This document shows, piece by piece, positions 7,312 to 9,811 of a stretch of DNA of 9,811 bases (the stretch's first letter is position 1; every line of letters begins with the position of its first letter). The notes under the pieces are model-generated. The model worked only from the letters and a program-made list of their open reading frames with translations, made no database searches and was not told the DNA's origin. Source of the DNA: Sphingomonadaceae bacterium (GTDB taxonomy: Bacteria > Pseudomonadota > Alphaproteobacteria > Sphingomonadales > Sphingomonadaceae); the NCBI GenBank assembly GCA_009923795.1, contig RFSU01000080.1:1-9811 (forward strand), read 5' to 3'. The translations under genes were made by a program, and so were the position numbers.

Positions 7312-8204
7312 TTCGGCACAACCTCCAAAATTGCTTTCACAAAGCCTTGCGGGTCATTTTCCTGAATGAAATGCCCCCCTTTGAGCGTCCTGTGCGGCTG
7401 ACCAGCCGTTCCGGGAACGCGACCAATCCAACGCATTTCACCGCCACGCGACACAGGGTCACCGTCGCTGAAGCAGCATAGAAATGGCTTATCCCATTGG
7501 TCAAGCACCTTCCATGCACGCTTCTGATCTGGAACCGCGACATTATTCTCAAACGGAACGAAACTTGGAAAAACGCGCGCGCCAGCTTTATAACGGCTAT
7601 CCGGAAAAGGCGCATCATAGGCCGCAATTTCAGCGGTACTGAGCGCGCTTTGCGCCCCCATATTGACGATCCTGCCAATCCGAAAAATTGGGCTCCACTT
7701 TGCAAAGGCGCGCCAAATGGCAAAGGCGCGCGGGGCCGGTCCGCCTTCGGGCAGGCCGCCATTGGACAGCACGACGCCAGAAAAGCGATCCGGCATTTCG
7801 GCGACAAGGCGCAGGCCGATCAACGACCCCCAATCCTGACAGACCAGTCGCATATTGGTAAGATCAAGCGCTTCGACCCATTGACGCATCCACCCGACAT
7901 GGCGGGCATAGCTATAATCGGTCTTTTTGGTCGGCTTGTCCGATTTGCCAAAGCCGATGAGATCGGGTGCGATCACGCGATAGCCAGCGGCAACCACCGG
8001 GCCAATCATGTGCCGATAGAGATAGCACCAGCTCGGCTCTCCGTGCATCATCAACACAATCGGCGCATCGCGTGGCCCCTCATCGACATAATGGATCCGC
8101 AAAGGCGTTCCGTCATCGGGATTGACGATTTCAAGATAGTTCGGAGCATAGGGAAAGTCGGTGATCTTGGAAAAGGCAGCATCTGGAGTGCGCAAGACTT
8201 TCAT
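7308..8204 (-). CDS. Haloalkane dehalogenase-like alpha/beta hydrolase (subfamily I), copy 1, operon leader
   Basis: A 298-residue paralogue of the gene immediately downstream; both open with MKVLRTPDAAF and share IHYVDEGPRDA and APDLIGFGKSDKP. Catalytic features: MHGEPSW (Glu56), CQDWGS with nucleophile Asp124 and Trp125, cap Trp164 in FAIWRAFA, Asp249 in FSDGDPVSRGGE and His278 in GGHFIQEN. Compared with its neighbour it has GS instead of GG after the nucleophile, and an acid loop of the SDxDP type where the neighbour has GDQDR. Specificity may therefore differ. The ATG at 8204 has AAAGGAA seven bases upstream. It is the first gene of a five-gene minus-strand operon (two dehalogenases, DUF1330, sulfatase, serine hydrolase), with a candidate operator and promoter just upstream. 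The natural substrate is unknown; members of this branch are often annotated as dehalogenases without tests. Confidence 0.92.
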   Translation of the reverse strand: MKVLRTPDAAFSKITDFPYAPNYLEIVNPDDGTPLRIHYVDEGPRDAPIVLMMHGEPSWCYLYRHMIGPVVAAGYRVIAPDLIGFGKSDKPTKKTDYSYARHVGWMRQWVEALDLTNMRLVCQDWGSLIGLRLVAEMPDRFSGVVLSNGGLPEGGPAPRAFAIWRAFAKWSPIFRIGRIVNMGAQSALSTAEIAAYDAPFPDSRYKAGARVFPSFVPFENNVAVPDQKRAWKVLDQWDKPFLCCFSDGDPVSRGGEMRWIGRVPGTAGQPHRTLKGGHFIQENDPQGFVKAILEVVPK

Positions 8205-8229
8205 GGATTTTCCTTTCGCAATAAATTTA

Positions 8230-8248
8230 ATGGCATTAATAATGCCAT
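8230..8248. promoter_or_regulatory. Candidate operator, perfect 19-base palindrome containing TGGCAT-N5-ATGCCA (site 2)
   Basis: ATGGCATTAATAATGCCAT has nine-base arms around one central base. It begins 26 bases upstream of the ATG of the dehalogenase operon (start at 8204). Its core (8231-8247) has the same six-base arms and five-base spacing as the site at 1707-1723. It overlaps the candidate -10 of the dehalogenase promoter, which would suit a repressor. Dimeric regulators of the TetR, MarR or GntR type use sites of this size, but I cannot assign one. Confidence 0.6.
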
Positions 8249-8267
8249 ATTATTCCTGCGCCGACAA
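8239..8267 (-). promoter_or_regulatory. Tentative sigma-70-type promoter of the dehalogenase operon
   Basis: Reading the minus strand, TTGTCG (8267-8262) and CATTAT (8244-8239) are separated by 17 bases, which would start transcription near 8232-8230 and give a leader of about 27 bases carrying the AAAGGAA ribosome site. The -10 box falls inside the palindrome at 8230-8248. The match is ordinary and other hexamers are possible; its position relative to the operator is what makes it worth recording. Confidence 0.35.
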
Positions 8268-8287
8268 TCACCCGAACCGTTGAGGCG

Positions 8288-8956
8288 ATGAAGATCCTTG
8301 AGACGCTGCTCAATGGGGAGCATCTGAGCCATCAGGGGGAATTTTATCAGTTCGATCTTGATCCAGCGCGCGTCAGCACGCTGTCGGGCACATGCCCACC
8401 GCTTTACTTTGGTGGCCTCTCCCCCGCCGCGCGCGAGGCGGCTGCCGAAGGGTGCGATGTTTATCTGATGTGGCCAGAAACCCTGTCTGGTGCCAAGGAT
8501 CTGATCGCTGATATGACCGACCGTGCCGCCAAACGCGGCCGTACCCTAAAATACGGCTTTCGCGCCCACGTCATCGTGCGAGAAACAGAAGCAGAGGCCC
8601 GCGACTATGCAACGCGCCTTCTCTCCAAGCTGGATGCTGACAAGGGTGCCGAAATTCGCGGTAAGTCTTTGGACGCGCAGACTTTTGGCGTTGCGCGCCA
8701 GGCAGAATTGCGGGCAGCGGCCTGTGATGACGGCTATATTGAGGACAATTTGTGGACTGGCATCGGCCGGGCGCGATCAGGCTGTGGCGCGGCCATTGTC
8801 GGCGATCCCGATCAGGTGCTGGCAAAGCTGCGTGCCTATCAGGCGCTTGGCATCGATGCCTTCATCCTGTCCGGCTATCCGCATATGAGCGAGTGCGACA
8901 TGTTCGCCCGATACGTTCTGCCAAAGCTGGAACATGGCAAGCTCTCAATCGGCTAA
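8288..8956 (+). pseudogene. N-terminally truncated LLM-class flavin monooxygenase (alkanesulfonate monooxygenase SsuD-like fragment)
   Basis: A 222-codon open frame matching the C-terminal part of SsuD-type FMNH2-dependent luciferase-like monooxygenases. Recognisable blocks are LLNGEHLSHQGEFY (7-20), PPLYFGGLSPAAREAAAEGCDVYLMW (37-62), GFRAHVIVRETEAEA (90-104), NLWTGIGRARSGCGAAIVGDPDQV (154-177) and LGIDAFILSGYPHM (187-200). Intact SsuD has about 380 residues, so the first 140-150 or so are missing, including the early barrel strands that help bind flavin and substrate. The frame is open upstream to 8243 and the residues RTVEA just before the ATG still look family-like, so homology ends near 8265, within the promoter region of the divergent dehalogenase operon. 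No good ribosome site precedes the ATG at 8288. It is most likely a gene remnant left by deletion or by insertion of the neighbouring operon. The protein would not be expected to work. Confidence 0.85.
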
Positions 8957-8961
8957 GTCCC

Positions 8962-8997
8962 GGCGGGGTCATGTGCGATAGTCGCACCTCCCCCGCC
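8962..8997. terminator. Bidirectional hairpin between convergent genes
   Basis: A long imperfect inverted repeat lies between the LLM fragment stop (8956) and the nitroreductase stop (9013). The outer arms are GGCGGGG (8962-8968) and CCCCGCC (8991-8997). The inner arms are GTGCGA (8973-8978) and TCGCAC (8982-8987) around a TAG loop, with a small internal loop between. Thirteen GC-rich pairs make a stable stem in both directions. There is no U-tract on either side, so it is not a classic intrinsic terminator, but its place between two convergent ends suits a transcription barrier or 3'-end stabiliser. Confidence 0.55.
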
Positions 8998-9012
8998 CAG
9001 GAATACCGATCC

Positions 9013-9675
9013 TTAGTCGATCCCAAGAAACGTAATATGGTCTTCCAACGGAACACGCTCCCGAACAAAATTGTTCGTCGGGGCATCTTCCGCGCGCCAG
9101 CCGATGGCAAGGCCGCAGAATAGCAGAGTGTCATCCGAAAGGCCGAGCTGATCCTTAATGGTTCGGCCATACATGCCCATATATTCCTGCGGGCAGGTGT
9201 CGAGGCCTTCGCCGCGCAGCAGCAGCATGATCGTCTGCAACCACATGCCGACATCTGACCATTGGGGTTCCTTCATGAACTTCGGGAAGTGGCACAAGAG
9301 CAAGACAGGTGCTCCAAAGGAGACCATATTGGCCTGTGCAAAGGACGCTCGCTGCTCCGCATCATCACGCATGATCCCCATGGATTCATACATACGCGCG
9401 CCGAGCGAACGCAGCCGAGACTGATATTTTTCATGTTGTCCGGGGGCAGAAAAATCATATTCCAGCGGACTATCGGGCTGACTGGCCAGCAACCGCTCTT
9501 GCAGGGTCTTTAACGGCGCGCCAGCAAGGACAGTCGCTTCCCAAGGTTGGAAGTTACATCCAGACGGCGCCATGCGCGCCTGATCTAGCACGCGCCGCAG
9601 CGTTTCTGCCGGGACGGCCTTATCCTGAAAAGCACGAATGGAACGACGTGTGGCAACGGCTTCAGCAATATTCAT
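9013..9675 (-). CDS. Nitroreductase-family FMN-dependent oxidoreductase
   Basis: A 220-residue nitroreductase-fold flavoprotein. The N-terminus carries the FMN-contacting RRSIRAF (residues 10-16), and APSGCNFQPWEA (36-47) is the family's second FMN/substrate motif. The middle QWSDVGMWLQTIMLLLRGEGLDTCPQEYMGMY (138-169) and final LLFCGLAIGWRAEDAPTNNFVRERVPLEDHITFLG are also typical. Family members transfer hydride from NAD(P)H through FMN to nitroaromatics, quinones, enones or halogenated rings, usually as cytoplasmic homodimers. Length is complete. The ATG at 9675 has AAGGAAG about nine bases upstream. It stands alone on the minus strand, convergent with the LLM fragment. The actual substrate is not indicated; nearby dehalogenase-like genes make a role in xenobiotic turnover possible, but its separate transcription means this is only inference. 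Confidence 0.93.
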   Translation of the reverse strand: MNIAEAVATRRSIRAFQDKAVPAETLRRVLDQARMAPSGCNFQPWEATVLAGAPLKTLQERLLASQPDSPLEYDFSAPGQHEKYQSRLRSLGARMYESMGIMRDDAEQRASFAQANMVSFGAPVLLLCHFPKFMKEPQWSDVGMWLQTIMLLLRGEGLDTCPQEYMGMYGRTIKDQLGLSDDTLLFCGLAIGWRAEDAPTNNFVRERVPLEDHITFLGID

Positions 9676-9811
9676 GGGGTTATTCTTCCTTAAAGATCAG
9701 CCCCTTTCTAACATGAGATCAGATTTGGCCAATGGCTTTGCAAAAATTTCCCGAATTTCTGACACAGCCCGCGCCCACATCGCCTATTGCCTTTGCAATA
9801 ACCTAGGTTAT
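9676..9811. other. Upstream region of the nitroreductase gene, truncated by the window edge
   Basis: 136 bases without a coding frame I can support. The region holds the nitroreductase ribosome site and presumably its promoter, but no convincing -35/-10 pair stands out. Two inverted repeats are visible: ATTGC-CTTT-GCAAT at 9786-9799 and the perfect palindrome ATAACCTAGGTTAT at 9798-9811. The TGGCAT-N5-ATGCCA motif is absent here, so this gene appears to be outside that regulon. Confidence 0.5.
9798..9811. repeat. Perfect 14-base palindrome at the window end
   Basis: ATAACCTAGGTTAT has seven-base arms and no spacer, and may extend past the window. It is about 120 bases upstream of the nitroreductase start and unlike the operators at 1707 and 8230. 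It may be a regulator site for the nitroreductase gene or for a divergent gene beyond the edge. With the other side missing, its role cannot be judged. Confidence 0.4.

Noticed and set aside
7497..8291. 264-codon plus-strand open frame opposite the first dehalogenase gene
   Set aside because: It is antisense to a gene with a full catalytic motif set, shows no recognisable domain, and its length follows from the codon bias of the real gene.
8848..8860. TGGCAT-CG-ATGCC inside the LLM fragment as an operator
   Set aside because: Spacer is two bases, the last arm base does not match, and it encodes the conserved GIDAF stretch.
1..9811. CRISPR arrays, tRNA or rRNA genes, insertion sequences, phage or defence genes
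   Set aside because: No regularly spaced repeats, cloverleaf-like segments, transposase or integrase motifs, or terminal inverted repeats were seen; absence of an IS at the 8265 junction was specifically considered.

Overview
The window most resembles an accessory, catabolic stretch of an alphaproteobacterial chromosome. A member of the Sphingomonadales is the best guess. That rests on family content (isoquinoline-oxidoreductase-type molybdenum hydroxylase with XdhC, DhlA-like haloalkane dehalogenases, DUF1330 proteins, a sulfatase, an LLM flavin monooxygenase) and on moderately GC-rich coding bias. No 16S gene, tRNA or other taxonomic marker is present, so the placement is inference. Coding is dense, with no gene-free stretch over about 140 bases. 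I see no RNA gene, IS element or CRISPR array.

Layout. (1) 1-1698, minus strand: a molybdenum hydroxylase operon read xdhC-like > [2Fe-2S] subunit > Tat-exported molybdopterin subunit, the last cut by the window edge after 48 codons. (2) 1758-3098, plus strand, divergent from (1): a small secreted Cys-rich protein, a membrane-anchored DUF1330-like protein and a four-helix membrane protein, tightly coupled. (3) 8204-3105, minus strand, converging on (2) with only six bases between: two tandem haloalkane dehalogenase paralogues, a soluble DUF1330 protein, a membrane-anchored type I sulfatase and a class C beta-lactamase-fold serine hydrolase broken by a frameshift. (4) 8288-8956, plus strand: the C-terminal part of an SsuD-like LLM flavin monooxygenase lacking its N-terminal third or more. 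(5) 9675-9013, minus strand: a nitroreductase. Genes (4) and (5) converge on a large hairpin.

The most interesting signal is non-coding. The same inverted repeat, TGGCAT-N5-ATGCCA, occurs once in the divergent region between operons (1) and (2) and once just upstream of operon (3), each time 26-34 bases before a start codon and overlapping a plausible -10 box. I see no other copy with this spacing. This suggests one unidentified repressor-type regulator controls operons (2) and (3), and perhaps (1). The two convergent operons also each carry a DUF1330-like protein, which fits a single regulated module.

Working hypothesis (inference): a substrate-induced island in which surface or periplasmic hydrolases (sulfatase, serine hydrolase) and cytoplasmic dehalogenase-fold hydrolases process a sulfated, esterified or halogenated organic compound, with a periplasm-facing molybdenum hydroxylase next door. 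The substrate cannot be read from the sequence. The broken serine hydrolase and truncated LLM gene suggest the island is being rearranged or is decaying.
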